Assembly: GCA_041741995.1 (NCBI GenBank)
Contig: JBGSJN010000106.1
Location: 1-34,752, forward strand
Direction: 5' to 3'
From: WTXA01 sp041741995
GTDB lineage: Bacteria > Bacillota > TC1
Length of the DNA: 34,752 bases
Program-made: the position numbers and the translations under genes
In this document: piece after piece, positions 14,511-21,957 of the stretch
How the letters are laid out: each line of letters opens with the position of its first letter
How positions within the stretch are numbered: the stretch's first letter is position 1
The notes under the pieces: model-generated
Database searches by the model: none
What the model saw: only the letters and a program-made list of their open reading frames with translations
Told to the model about the DNA's origin: nothing

Positions 14511-17141
14511 TTACAATAAATTTTTAACTTCCATTAATGCCTGTGATAATTTTTCTGGTAGTTTCCCTCCAGCTTGTGCCATATCAGGTCTACCACCACC
14601 GCCACCGCCAACTATTGGCGCTATTGCTTTTATTATACTACCTGCACCCACATTTTTGCTAATTAAATCTTTTGTTACTGATACTAAAAGATTCACTTTA
14701 CCATTTTCATTAGAGCCAAGTACCACTAATACTGAACCCAGCTTGTCTCTATACATATCTGATATCTGTCTAAGCTCATCAATGGTCTTGCCTGTAAATT
14801 CTTCAATCAGTACCGGTATTCCGTTGATTTCTTCCACTTTGTCAATGGAATCATTGACAGCTGTCTTAGCCAGTTCAGTGTTTAATTTTTGTTTTTCCAG
14901 ATTTAGCTCTTTTATTTCCTTTTGAAGATTAACTACTTTTTGCAGAATTTCCTTAGGCGGCACTTTTAGTTGTCCGCTTAAAGCTAGGAAAATATGATCT
15001 AAATCTCTTGCTTTATTTATCGTTTCAAGACCTGTACAAGCTTCAATTCTACGCAAGCCAGCTCCGACGCTACTTTCACTCAATATCTTGAAACTGCCTA
15101 TATGGCTCGTGTTCTTAACATGTGTACCGCCACAGAACTCCATAGAAATATCTCCCATGGTAACAACCCTGACTTCATCCCCGTACTTTTCTCCGAAAAT
15201 GGCCATCGCACCAATCGTCTTAGCTTCTTCAACTGGTAATAGCTTTGTCTTAACATCGGCATGTGCTAAAATGTATTCATTGACTAAATCCTCGATTTTT
15301 TCAATTTCGGACTTTGTTAGATTCTCAAAATGTGAAAAGTCGAATCTTAAATATTTATCATCGACAAATGAACCTTTTTGAGTAGCATGTTTACCTAGAA
15401 CCTCGTTTAAAGCTCTGTGCAGCAAGTGAGTTGCTGAATGATTCCTCATAATCGCTTCTCTTCTGGCTATATTCAACTTTAGCACAATTTTCTTGTTAAT
15501 ATCAAAATCTTTGTAAATTTTAACAATATGGTAAATTCTGCCATCGGTTGACTTTTTAGTATCTACTACTTCACCGACAATAACTTCACCACTTAATACA
15601 TTGCCGGTATCGCCAATCTGTCCACCACTTTCACCATAAAAAGGAGTTTGTTCGGTCAGCATAATAATTTCCTGATCTAATACATTCTTCTCTAACTTTT
15701 CGCCATTCAAGGAGAACAGTGCCAAAACAGAAGTTTCTTCTTCCATTTTTTCATAGCCCGCAAATACTGTTTCATTTAATTTTATAAATTCATTGGCTAG
15801 TGCCATGTTTTGTTTAAAGTCGTTTTTGCTGCTGCTGATTCTTGTTATTTCTTTTTGCTTTTCCATGGCTTTTATAAAGCCTTCTTTATCAAGATCAAGA
15901 TTATTCTCTTTCAGGACATCTTCTGTCAGTTCAACAGGAAAACCATAGGTATCGTAAAGTTGGAAGGCTTCATCCCCAGACATTGTCTGTCTGTTTTCTT
16001 TTTTCATTTCCTTAAGAATATTCTCTGTTAGTATAAGACCGTCATTTAATGTTTCAAGGAATCTTTCCTCTTCTACTTTAAGTACCTTAATGATAAAATC
16101 TCTTTTTTCAACAAGTTCAGGGAAGGCTTTCCCCATTACTTCAACCAGTGTGTCAACGAGTATATAGAGAAAAGGTTTGTTTAAACCCAAGGTCTTTCCA
16201 TATCTTACAGCTCTTCTTAGAATACGTCTTAAAATATAGCCTCTGCCTTCGTTGCTTGGCAGTACTCCATCAGCTATCAAGAATGAACTTGAACGAATAT
16301 GATCTGCTATTACTCTAAATGGAAAACCACTATCTCCACTTGAATATTTTAAATTAACTAGTTCCTCAATTTTTTTAATTATCGGCTGGAAAAGATCAGT
16401 ATCATAGTTGCTGTCCACCCCTTGCATTACTGCAGCAATTCTTTCTAGTCCCATACCAGTATCAACACTTGGTTTAGGAAGTGGTGTTAATTCACCATTT
16501 TCATCTCTATTGAACTCCATGAAAACCAAGTTCCATATTTCAGTTATTCTATCACATTCACATTTTCCTAAGCCACATTCATTTCCACATGAATAGCTTG
16601 GACCACGATCATAATGGATTTCAGTGCATGGTCCACATGGTCCAACATCTCCCATTGACCAAAAATTATCCTTTTCGCCTAACTTGACAATCCTATCAGG
16701 ATCTATATCTGTAAATTCTTTCCATAAATTTCCAGCTTCATCATCTTTTTCATATATGGTCACCCAAAGTTTATCCTTTGAGAGTTTTAATTCCTCAGTC
16801 AAGAATTCCCAGGCATATTCAATCGCTTCTTTTTTGAAATAATCACCAAATGAGAAATTTCCAAGCATTTCAAAAAAAGTATGATGTCTAGGAGTTCTAC
16901 CTACAGCTTCAAAGTCATTGTGTTTTCCACTTATTCTTAAACACTTTTGTGAAGATGTAGCTCTTTTATATGATCTTTCTTCCAAACCTAAAAAAACATT
17001 CTTAAATTGAACCATACCTGCATTTACAAACATCAATGTAGGGTCCTCTGCTGGGATTAAGGATGAACTAGCAACTCTTTGGTGTTGCTTTTGTTCAAAA
17101 TATTTAAGAAATTTTTCTCTGATTTGTTCTGTACTATACAT
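14511..17141 (-). CDS. alaS: Alanyl-tRNA synthetase
   Basis: Charges tRNA-Ala. The 876-residue protein is complete: class II catalytic core from TEQIREKFLKYFEQ with HHTFFEMLGNFSFGDYF, the tRNA-recognition domain, then the editing domain with zinc ligands HSATH and CGGTH, and the C-terminal DHHA1 part with the glycine-rich VGGGGGGRPDMAQAGG. The ATG at 17141 has AAAGGAG upstream. A short leader with a -10 box but no T-box features precedes it. It heads the long run ending at nusB. Confidence 0.96.
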   Translation of the reverse strand: MYSTEQIREKFLKYFEQKQHQRVASSSLIPAEDPTLMFVNAGMVQFKNVFLGLEERSYKRATSSQKCLRISGKHNDFEAVGRTPRHHTFFEMLGNFSFGDYFKKEAIEYAWEFLTEELKLSKDKLWVTIYEKDDEAGNLWKEFTDIDPDRIVKLGEKDNFWSMGDVGPCGPCTEIHYDRGPSYSCGNECGLGKCECDRITEIWNLVFMEFNRDENGELTPLPKPSVDTGMGLERIAAVMQGVDSNYDTDLFQPIIKKIEELVNLKYSSGDSGFPFRVIADHIRSSSFLIADGVLPSNEGRGYILRRILRRAVRYGKTLGLNKPFLYILVDTLVEVMGKAFPELVEKRDFIIKVLKVEEERFLETLNDGLILTENILKEMKKENRQTMSGDEAFQLYDTYGFPVELTEDVLKENNLDLDKEGFIKAMEKQKEITRISSSKNDFKQNMALANEFIKLNETVFAGYEKMEEETSVLALFSLNGEKLEKNVLDQEIIMLTEQTPFYGESGGQIGDTGNVLSGEVIVGEVVDTKKSTDGRIYHIVKIYKDFDINKKIVLKLNIARREAIMRNHSATHLLHRALNEVLGKHATQKGSFVDDKYLRFDFSHFENLTKSEIEKIEDLVNEYILAHADVKTKLLPVEEAKTIGAMAIFGEKYGDEVRVVTMGDISMEFCGGTHVKNTSHIGSFKILSESSVGAGLRRIEACTGLETINKARDLDHIFLALSGQLKVPPKEILQKVVNLQKEIKELNLEKQKLNTELAKTAVNDSIDKVEEINGIPVLIEEFTGKTIDELRQISDMYRDKLGSVLVVLGSNENGKVNLLVSVTKDLISKNVGAGSIIKAIAPIVGGGGGGRPDMAQAGGKLPEKLSQALMEVKNLL

Positions 17142-17168
17142 TTATAATCTCCTTTGAAATATGTATTT

Positions 17169-17174
17169 ATTGTA
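17169..17174 (-). promoter_or_regulatory. Possible promoter -10 for alaS
   Basis: TACAAT on the minus strand lies about 28 nt before the alaS ATG, just downstream of the spoVS terminator. The -35 region is weak (TGATTA-like). Since the terminator should stop upstream transcription, some promoter is needed here. No specifier loop or T-box sequence fits in the gap. Confidence 0.4.
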
Positions 17175-17198
17175 TCAAAAATTATGTTCATAATCATT

Positions 17199-17222
17199 AA
17201 AAAACCACAGGAAATCCTGTAG
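17199..17222 (-). terminator. Intrinsic terminator after spoVS
   Basis: The minus strand reads CTACAGG-ATTT-CCTGTGG followed by six T residues. This is a 7-bp stem (one G-T pair) with a 4-nt loop and a clean U tract, 24 nt after the spoVS stop. It separates the rny–ymdB–spoVS unit from alaS. Confidence 0.8.
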
Positions 17223-17246
17223 TCTTTAATTACTATCTACTTTTTA

Positions 17247-17510
17247 TTATTTTCTAGCTTCAACTATTAGTTTTATAGCAGTTCTTTTATCTCCATCTAT
17301 TTCAATATCTGTAAAAGCAGGTGTGCAGATTAAATCTATACCACCTGGTGCTACAAAGCCTCTTGCTATAGCAATCGCCTTAATCGCTTGATTTAAAGCT
17401 CCAGCGCCTATTGTTTGTATTTCAACTGAACCACTTTCTCTAATCATTGCAGCTAATGCACCTGCTACCAAATTAGGTTTTGATGAAGTTGATACTTTTA
17501 AAACTTCCAT
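17247..17510 (-). CDS. spoVS: Stage V sporulation protein S
   Basis: An 87-residue SpoVS/Alba-fold protein with the family's MEVLKVSTSSKPNLVAGALA start, SVEIQTIGAGALNQAIKAIA centre, and ICTPAFTDIEIDGDKRTAI end. In Bacillus it influences septation and entry into later sporulation. I use the ATG at 17510, with AAGGAGG 8 nt upstream; the longer frame to 17531 overlaps that site. The order rny–ymdB–spoVS is as in Bacillus, and a terminator follows. Its presence is consistent with a spore former but does not prove it. Confidence 0.93.
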   Translation of the reverse strand: MEVLKVSTSSKPNLVAGALAAMIRESGSVEIQTIGAGALNQAIKAIAIARGFVAPGGIDLICTPAFTDIEIDGDKRTAIKLIVEARK

Positions 17511-17541
17511 TGTGACTGCCTCCTTATACATAAGTTCTTAA

Positions 17542-18321
17542 TCATATATCTTGGTTAATGATTTTATAACTTTTAACTTTATTGTCTTCGTCTATTTCCA
17601 GTTCAATACCATTTACATTGGCCAAGCCTTCTTCTGCAACTTCTAGTGCAAAAGGCATGCCTGTCAAGAAATGGTTGATTATTACTTCTTTTTTAACACC
17701 TAGTATGCTCGTTTTTGCACCGACCATTCCTAAATCACTCATAAAGAAAGTTTTATTGGGCAATAATTGACAATCATTAGTTTGTGTATGTGTATGCGTC
17801 CCTAAAACCGCTGAAACTTTTCCATCAAGAAAATATCCTAATGCTTTTTTTTCGCTTGTAGCTTCTCCGTGAATGTCTACTATTATCGTATCACATTCGC
17901 TTCTCAAGCCACTTAGAATTTCTTCAATACGTCTAAATGGGCAATCTAATGTTTTCATGAAAACTCTCCCGCAGACGTTTATAATTGCTATTTTTAAATC
18001 ATTTTTTGTAAATATATGGAATCCTTTTCCTGGTGTCCCCACCGGATAGTTCAAAGGTCGTATAATTTCCGGATACTCCTTTAACTGCCCATATATTTCT
18101 CTTTTATCAAATACGTGGTTGCCAGTTGAAACACCGTCGACACCTAATTTCTTAACTTCTAAAAATTGCTTTTTAGTGATACCTTTTCCACCTGCTAAGT
18201 TTTCTCCATTGGCAAATATAAAGTCAACTTTATTATCCTTTAGAAAGCCTTCAAGAAAGGACTCCAAGGCACGAACACCTTTTCTGCCAATTATATCACC
18301 AAAGTATAATATTTTCATCAT
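17542..18321 (-). CDS. ymdB: YmdB-like metallophosphoesterase (2',3'-cyclic nucleotide phosphodiesterase family)
   Basis: A 259-residue calcineurin-like protein of the YmdB family. Metal-binding segments are GDIIGRKG (8-15), NGENLAGGKG, STGNHVFDK, DIHGEATSEK and GTHTHTQTND. Bacillus YmdB hydrolyses cyclic nucleotides and affects the switch between motility and biofilm gene expression. The start is one of two consecutive ATG codons at 18321 or 18318; no good ribosome binding site precedes it, so it may depend on translation of rny, whose stop is 22 nt upstream. Confidence 0.9.
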   Translation of the reverse strand: MMKILYFGDIIGRKGVRALESFLEGFLKDNKVDFIFANGENLAGGKGITKKQFLEVKKLGVDGVSTGNHVFDKREIYGQLKEYPEIIRPLNYPVGTPGKGFHIFTKNDLKIAIINVCGRVFMKTLDCPFRRIEEILSGLRSECDTIIVDIHGEATSEKKALGYFLDGKVSAVLGTHTHTQTNDCQLLPNKTFFMSDLGMVGAKTSILGVKKEVIINHFLTGMPFALEVAEEGLANVNGIELEIDEDNKVKSYKIINQDI

Positions 18322-18343
18322 TTAAACCAAATTTCTATTAAAT

Positions 18344-19900
18344 TTACTTTGCATATTCTATTGATCTTGTTTCTCTAATTACCATTACTTTAATTTGTCC
18401 AGGATAATCCATTTCAGATTCTATTTCCTTAACAATTGCTCTTGTCAAATTGATAGCTTCTAAATCATCAATAGCTTCTGGCTTAACCATGATTCTAACT
18501 TCACGACCAGCTTGAATAGCATATGATTTTTCAACACCTTCAAAGCCATCTGCAATTTCTTCAAGTTTTTGTAATCTCTTAATATATGATTCTAAAGTTT
18601 CTCTTCTTGCTCCTGGTCTAGCAGCAGACAATGAATCGGCAATTTGTACAATTACTGCTTCCATGGTTTTTGCTTCAACATCTTCATGATGAGCTTCAAC
18701 AGCATGAATTACAGATGGATTTTCCTTGTATTTTTGTAGAAGACTAACACCGATTTCTACATGTGTTCCTTCTATTTCATGATCGACACCTTTGCCAATA
18801 TCATGTAACAGTCCCGCTCTTCTAGCAATATCTGGGTCTGCGCCTAAGTCATATGCAAGATTTGCAGATAAATGTGCAACTTCAAGTGAATGTTTTAGGA
18901 TGTTTTGTCCATAACTAGTTCTATATTTCAATCTTCCAATAAGTTTAACTAGTTCAGGATGTATTCTACTAATACCAACTTCAAGCAATGCCTGCTCGCC
19001 GGCTTCTTTTATTTCTTTTTCAACTTCTAATTTTGCTTTTTCATAAGTTTCTTCGATTCTACCTGGATGTATACGACCATCTGTAATAAGCTTTTCCAAA
19101 GTTATTCTTGCTATTTCTCTTCTTACTGGGTCAAAGCCAGATAGAACAACAGCTTCAGGCGTATCATCAATAATTAGATCAACACCAGTTAAAGTTTCAA
19201 TTGTTCTGATGTTCCTACCTTCACGACCTATAATTCTACCCTTCATTTCATCATTTGGCAAAGATACAACATAAACTGTTGCTTCTGCAACATGATCTGT
19301 CGCACATCTTTGAATTGCCCTTACAACTATTTCTTTCGCTTCTTTATCAGCTTCTTCTTTTGCTTTCTCTTTAATTTCTCTAATTAAGACAGCAGTTTCT
19401 TGTCTGATTTCTTGTTCAACGTTGTTTAACAAGTATTCTTTGGCTTTTTCAACTGTAACACCAGAGATTTCCTGTAACTTAGTTAACTGTTCATCATGTA
19501 ATTTTTTCGTTTTATCTGATAATTCTTCTACGATTTCTTCTTGTTTATGGATAGCTTCTTCTCTAGAATCTAAAGTGCTTTGCTTTTTATCTAGCATATC
19601 TTCTTTGTCATGCAGTCTTTTTTCTACCTGGCCCCACTCGCTTTTCCTATCTCTTTGCTCCTTGGTAATTTCTTCATGCATCTTTTCTTTCATTTTCTGT
19701 ATTTGCTCTTTAGCTTCAATTATTGCTTCCTTTTGTTTGGTTATGGCTTCTTTTTGAGCTAGTTCGACAATTTCATTTGCTTTTAAAGTAGCATTGTTTA
19801 ATTTGCCTTCTGATAATGTTCTTCTGAAAAAATAACCTATTATAAAGCCTATTATTATTGTAATTGCAGCTATACCTATTGGGATTAAAACTCCATTCAT
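18344..19900 (-). CDS. rny: Ribonuclease Y
   Basis: Membrane-bound endoribonuclease that starts mRNA decay in Firmicutes. The 518-residue protein has an N-terminal membrane anchor (about 4-26), a long charged coiled coil (about 30-200), a KH domain with GRIIGREGRNIR, and an HD domain with HSLEVAHLSANLAYD and HDIGKG, ending at the usual TRSIEYAK. The ATG at 19900 has AAGGAGG 7 nt upstream. It is preceded by an unusual structured leader containing a terminator, with the U tract touching the Shine-Dalgarno, so its expression may be controlled by attenuation. It is followed by ymdB and spoVS. Confidence 0.95.
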   Translation of the reverse strand: MNGVLIPIGIAAITIIIGFIIGYFFRRTLSEGKLNNATLKANEIVELAQKEAITKQKEAIIEAKEQIQKMKEKMHEEITKEQRDRKSEWGQVEKRLHDKEDMLDKKQSTLDSREEAIHKQEEIVEELSDKTKKLHDEQLTKLQEISGVTVEKAKEYLLNNVEQEIRQETAVLIREIKEKAKEEADKEAKEIVVRAIQRCATDHVAEATVYVVSLPNDEMKGRIIGREGRNIRTIETLTGVDLIIDDTPEAVVLSGFDPVRREIARITLEKLITDGRIHPGRIEETYEKAKLEVEKEIKEAGEQALLEVGISRIHPELVKLIGRLKYRTSYGQNILKHSLEVAHLSANLAYDLGADPDIARRAGLLHDIGKGVDHEIEGTHVEIGVSLLQKYKENPSVIHAVEAHHEDVEAKTMEAVIVQIADSLSAARPGARRETLESYIKRLQKLEEIADGFEGVEKSYAIQAGREVRIMVKPEAIDDLEAINLTRAIVKEIESEMDYPGQIKVMVIRETRSIEYAK

Positions 19901-19914
19901 CCTCTTTCCTCCTT

Positions 19915-20080
19915 AAAATAAAAAACATGTTAGATGAATATACCTAACATGCTAAAACGTAAAAAAGTAGTATGCTCTCCGCATTGCTTTGATTTACCTC
20001 TTATTAACTTATAAATCATATATGTCATACTATACAATTATATAGTCAAGTTCTTTTTTACAAATATTTATATTCATCTA
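19915..20080 (-). ncRNA. Structured 5' leader of rny with long-range pairing and terminator (candidate attenuator)
   Basis: Between the promoter and the rny Shine-Dalgarno is about 165 nt of leader with nested perfect complementarities. A 12-bp pairing joins the predicted 5' end (20080-20069) to 19942-19931. A 9-bp pairing joins 20061-20053 to 19967-19959. A 7-bp pairing joins 20032-20026 to 19974-19968, directly stacked on the previous one on the 3' side with a 20-nt bulge on the 5' side. A 6-bp hairpin lies inside (20017-20012 with 19996-19991). The 12-bp element competes with the terminator at 19926-19951. I do not recognise a known Rfam consensus. It could be an attenuator, a riboswitch-like element or a stable small RNA. 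Confidence 0.5.
19920..19951 (-). terminator. Terminator hairpin immediately upstream of the rny ribosome binding site
   Basis: The minus strand reads CATGTTAG, a 10-nt loop, CTAACATG, then TTTTTTATTTT running into AAGGAGG of rny. It may end recA–recX transcription, or act as a conditional terminator for transcripts started at the promoter at 20087-20115. The loop and first three bases of the 3' arm are complementary to the 5' end of the leader. Confidence 0.7.
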
Positions 20081-20086
20081 GACTAT

Positions 20087-20115
20087 ATTGTAGAAAAAAT
20101 GCAGGTTAATGTCAA
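20087..20115 (-). promoter_or_regulatory. Strong sigma-A promoter for the rny leader/operon
   Basis: The minus strand has consensus -35 TTGACA (20115-20110), exactly 17 nt of spacer and -10 TACAAT (20092-20087). It starts 12 nt after the recX stop codon. Predicted transcription starts near 20080, exactly where the 12-nt element complementary to the terminator loop begins. Confidence 0.75.
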
Positions 20116-20126
20116 GAGTATAAGCC

Positions 20127-20564
20127 TTATTCAAAATACTTATCTATTAATTTTTTTATGCTTTGATAAGAAAAACCCTTGTTCTGCAATCGACTCATGA
20201 TTTTTTCCTTATTAATCGGTTTGCTTGAGTTTAAATATCTTCTCATATGTTTGTCCAACATGTCTTTCTCAAGATCTTCAAATTCAAACTTATTGAGCAG
20301 GGATTTAACGTCATGACTGTCAAATCCCTTACCAAACAGATAAACCTCAATTTGTTTTTTGCTTTTATTGTTTGATATTTGAAAAGAAATTAATCTCTCA
20401 ATCAGGTTTTTATCATTTAGATAACCAATACCGAGATAATAATCTAATAACCCCTTAATCTCATCTGATTCATAACCCTTTAGTATTAATTTTCTTTCTA
20501 ACTCCTTGACTCCATAATCTCTTTTTCCAAGTAGATATAGGGAATACTCTTTTATACTACGCAT
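20127..20564 (-). CDS. recX: RecX, regulator of RecA
   Basis: A small helical-repeat protein that binds RecA filaments and modulates recombination. The 145-residue product shows three RecX-type repeats: YSLYLLGKRDYGVKELERKL, then GYLNDKNLIERLISFQ followed by SKKQIEVYLFGKGF, and EKIMSRLQNKGFSYQSIKKL. I choose the ATG at 20564, which overlaps the recA end by 8 nt with AAGGA close upstream; a TTG 18 nt earlier is possible but less likely. Direct recA–recX coupling is common in bacteria. Confidence 0.85.
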   Translation of the reverse strand: MRSIKEYSLYLLGKRDYGVKELERKLILKGYESDEIKGLLDYYLGIGYLNDKNLIERLISFQISNNKSKKQIEVYLFGKGFDSHDVKSLLNKFEFEDLEKDMLDKHMRRYLNSSKPINKEKIMSRLQNKGFSYQSIKKLIDKYFE

Positions 20565-21579
20565 TTTCCTTTTTATCTTCAACAGGACCGAAGTTCAAAG
20601 CTTTAGCCATAACTTTAGCCTCTATTTCTTCAAGTAACTCAGGATGTTGTCTTAGATACACTCTTGAATTATCCCTACCTTGGCCTAGTTTTTCATCCCC
20701 ATAGTTGTACCATGAGCCTGCCTTTTGGATTATATCTAAATCAGCTGCCATATCCAGGACACAACCATCTTTAGTAACTCCTTCACCATATAAAATATCA
20801 AACTCGGCAACTTTAAATGGTGGAGCAACTTTATTCTTGACTATTTTTGCTCTAGTTCTTACTCCAATAATATCTACACCTTTTTTAATATTCTCTATTT
20901 TCCTTACATCTATTCTAACTGAAGCATAAAATTTAAGAGCACGACCACCTGTAGTTGTTTCAGGGCTTCCAAACATAACACCGATTTTTTCTCTTAATTG
21001 ATTAATGAAAATAATAATAGTATTTGACTTGTTTACCACTCCCGCAAGTTTCCTTAAAGCTTGTGACATTAATCTTGCTTGTAGGCCCATATGAGAGTCA
21101 CCCATTTCACCTTCGATTTCAGCTCTAGGAACAAGAGCTGCTACAGAATCGACTACTATGATATCAACTGCGCCACTTCTAACAAGAGCTTCAGCAATTT
21201 CTAAGCCTTGTTCCCCTGTATCAGGTTGTGATACAAGTAAATCATCAGTATTTACACCAAGATTCTTAGCATAACTTGGGTCTAAGGAATGTTCAGCATC
21301 AATAAATGCAGCAGTTCCCCCATTTTTTTGAACAGAAGCAACAGCATGTAAAGAAACTGTTGTTTTCCCTGAAGATTCAGGTCCATATATTTCTATAATT
21401 CTTCCTTTTGGATACCCACCAATTCCTATAGCAACATCTAAAGGCAATATTCCAGAAGAAACAGCTTCTACATTTCTATAGTTTCCACCATCTCCTAATT
21501 TCATTATACTTCCTTTGCCAAATTGTTTTTCTATTTGACTTAAGGTAATTTCAAGGACTTTTTCTTTGTCTTTTTCCAT
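20557..21579 (-). CDS. recA: Recombinase RecA
   Basis: DNA strand-exchange protein and co-protease. The 340-residue protein contains Walker A GPESSGKTT (66-74), the Walker B strand VDIIVVDSVAAL, loop L1 EGEMGDSHMGLQARLMSQAL, and the L2 region FINQLREKIGVMFGSPETTTGG. The C-terminal acidic tail is short, as in many Firmicutes. The ATG at 21579 has GAGGAG 6 nt upstream. The upstream region has two extended -10 boxes, but I see no obvious Firmicute LexA box, so SOS control is not evident from sequence. Confidence 0.97.
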   Translation of the reverse strand: MEKDKEKVLEITLSQIEKQFGKGSIMKLGDGGNYRNVEAVSSGILPLDVAIGIGGYPKGRIIEIYGPESSGKTTVSLHAVASVQKNGGTAAFIDAEHSLDPSYAKNLGVNTDDLLVSQPDTGEQGLEIAEALVRSGAVDIIVVDSVAALVPRAEIEGEMGDSHMGLQARLMSQALRKLAGVVNKSNTIIIFINQLREKIGVMFGSPETTTGGRALKFYASVRIDVRKIENIKKGVDIIGVRTRAKIVKNKVAPPFKVAEFDILYGEGVTKDGCVLDMAADLDIIQKAGSWYNYGDEKLGQGRDNSRVYLRQHPELLEEIEAKVMAKALNFGPVEDKKENA

Positions 21580-21642
21580 CTCATACTCCTCTTTCTAACG
21601 GCTTATTTAGTTTTACTATTAATTTATATTTTAATTTAACAC

Positions 21643-21659
21643 ATTATAACAATTATAAC
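21643..21659 (-). promoter_or_regulatory. Tandem extended -10 boxes upstream of recA
   Basis: The minus strand has two TG-T-TATAAT sequences 9 nt apart (hexamers 21657-21652 and 21648-21643), about 65-80 nt before the recA ATG. Neither has a convincing -35 at 16-18 nt. Consensus extended -10 elements can work without one. The rest of the gap up to about 21760 is AT-rich and shows nothing else I recognise. Confidence 0.5.
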
Positions 21660-21763
21660 ATAAATAGTCTCTGCTTTAATACAATTTCAAATACTATATA
21701 ATCAGTAATTTCAACTTTCAGGCTCAATAATCATTAAATAAACTATTATTTAACCTATTTATA

Positions 21764-21793
21764 TTTACAAATTTCTTTATTATAGTATATAAT
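21764..21793 (+). promoter_or_regulatory. Promoter for the SAM riboswitch–metA transcript
   Basis: TTTACA (21764-21769), an 18-nt spacer and TATAAT (21788-21793). Transcription would begin at about 21800, right at the 5' strand of riboswitch helix P1. Confidence 0.7.
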
Positions 21794-21798
21794 TGAAA

Positions 21799-21899
21799 TA
21801 ATCATCAAGAGAGGTGAAGGGATAGGCCCTATGATACCTCAGCAACCTGAGATTGCAAGGTGCTAAATCCTACAGTTTGACTGGAAGATGGGATGAATA
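21799..21899 (+). promoter_or_regulatory. SAM-I (S-box) riboswitch aptamer
   Basis: Conserved S-box elements occur in order: AAGAGAGGTG-A-AGGGA (21807-21822), the GGCCCTATGA segment, the CAGCAACCT junction (21840-21848), AAGGTGCTAAATCC (21857-21870), and GAAGATGGGATGAA. Helix P1 pairs ATCATC (21801-21806) with GATGAAT (21892-21898). The antiterminator GATGAATAATT (21892-21902) can pair with AATTATCATC (21906-21915), which takes up the 5' arm of the downstream terminator. S-adenosylmethionine binding should therefore switch metA off. Confidence 0.95.
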
Positions 21900-21912
21900 A
21901 TTTTGAATTATC

Positions 21913-21938
21913 ATCTTCCTATGGGAAGATTTTTTTTT
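21913..21938 (+). terminator. Riboswitch-controlled terminator before metA
   Basis: ATCTTCC-TATG-GGAAGAT followed by nine T residues. It overlaps the antiterminator at 21913-21915 and ends just before the metA Shine-Dalgarno (21947-21953). Confidence 0.9.
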
Positions 21939-21957
21939 GAGACATAAGGAGGTAATT

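Noticed and set aside
14479..14925. 148-residue plus-strand open frame
   Set aside because: Antisense to the alaS C-terminus with a poly-proline stretch that mirrors the glycine-rich VGGGGGGRP segment; no ribosome binding site.
17142..17246. T-box leader for alaS
   Set aside because: The gap is only about 100 nt, contains a spoVS terminator, and lacks the T-box sequence and specifier stem.
19422..19757. 111-residue plus-strand open frame opposite rny
   Set aside because: It is antisense to the charged coiled coil of RNase Y, low-complexity (Ser/Cys/Phe-rich), and has no ribosome binding site.
19915..20080. 6S RNA
   Set aside because: A rod closed at the ends is possible, but I could not identify the conserved central bubble flanks, and the terminator directly abuts the rny ribosome binding site, which favours a leader. 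Kept only as an alternative.
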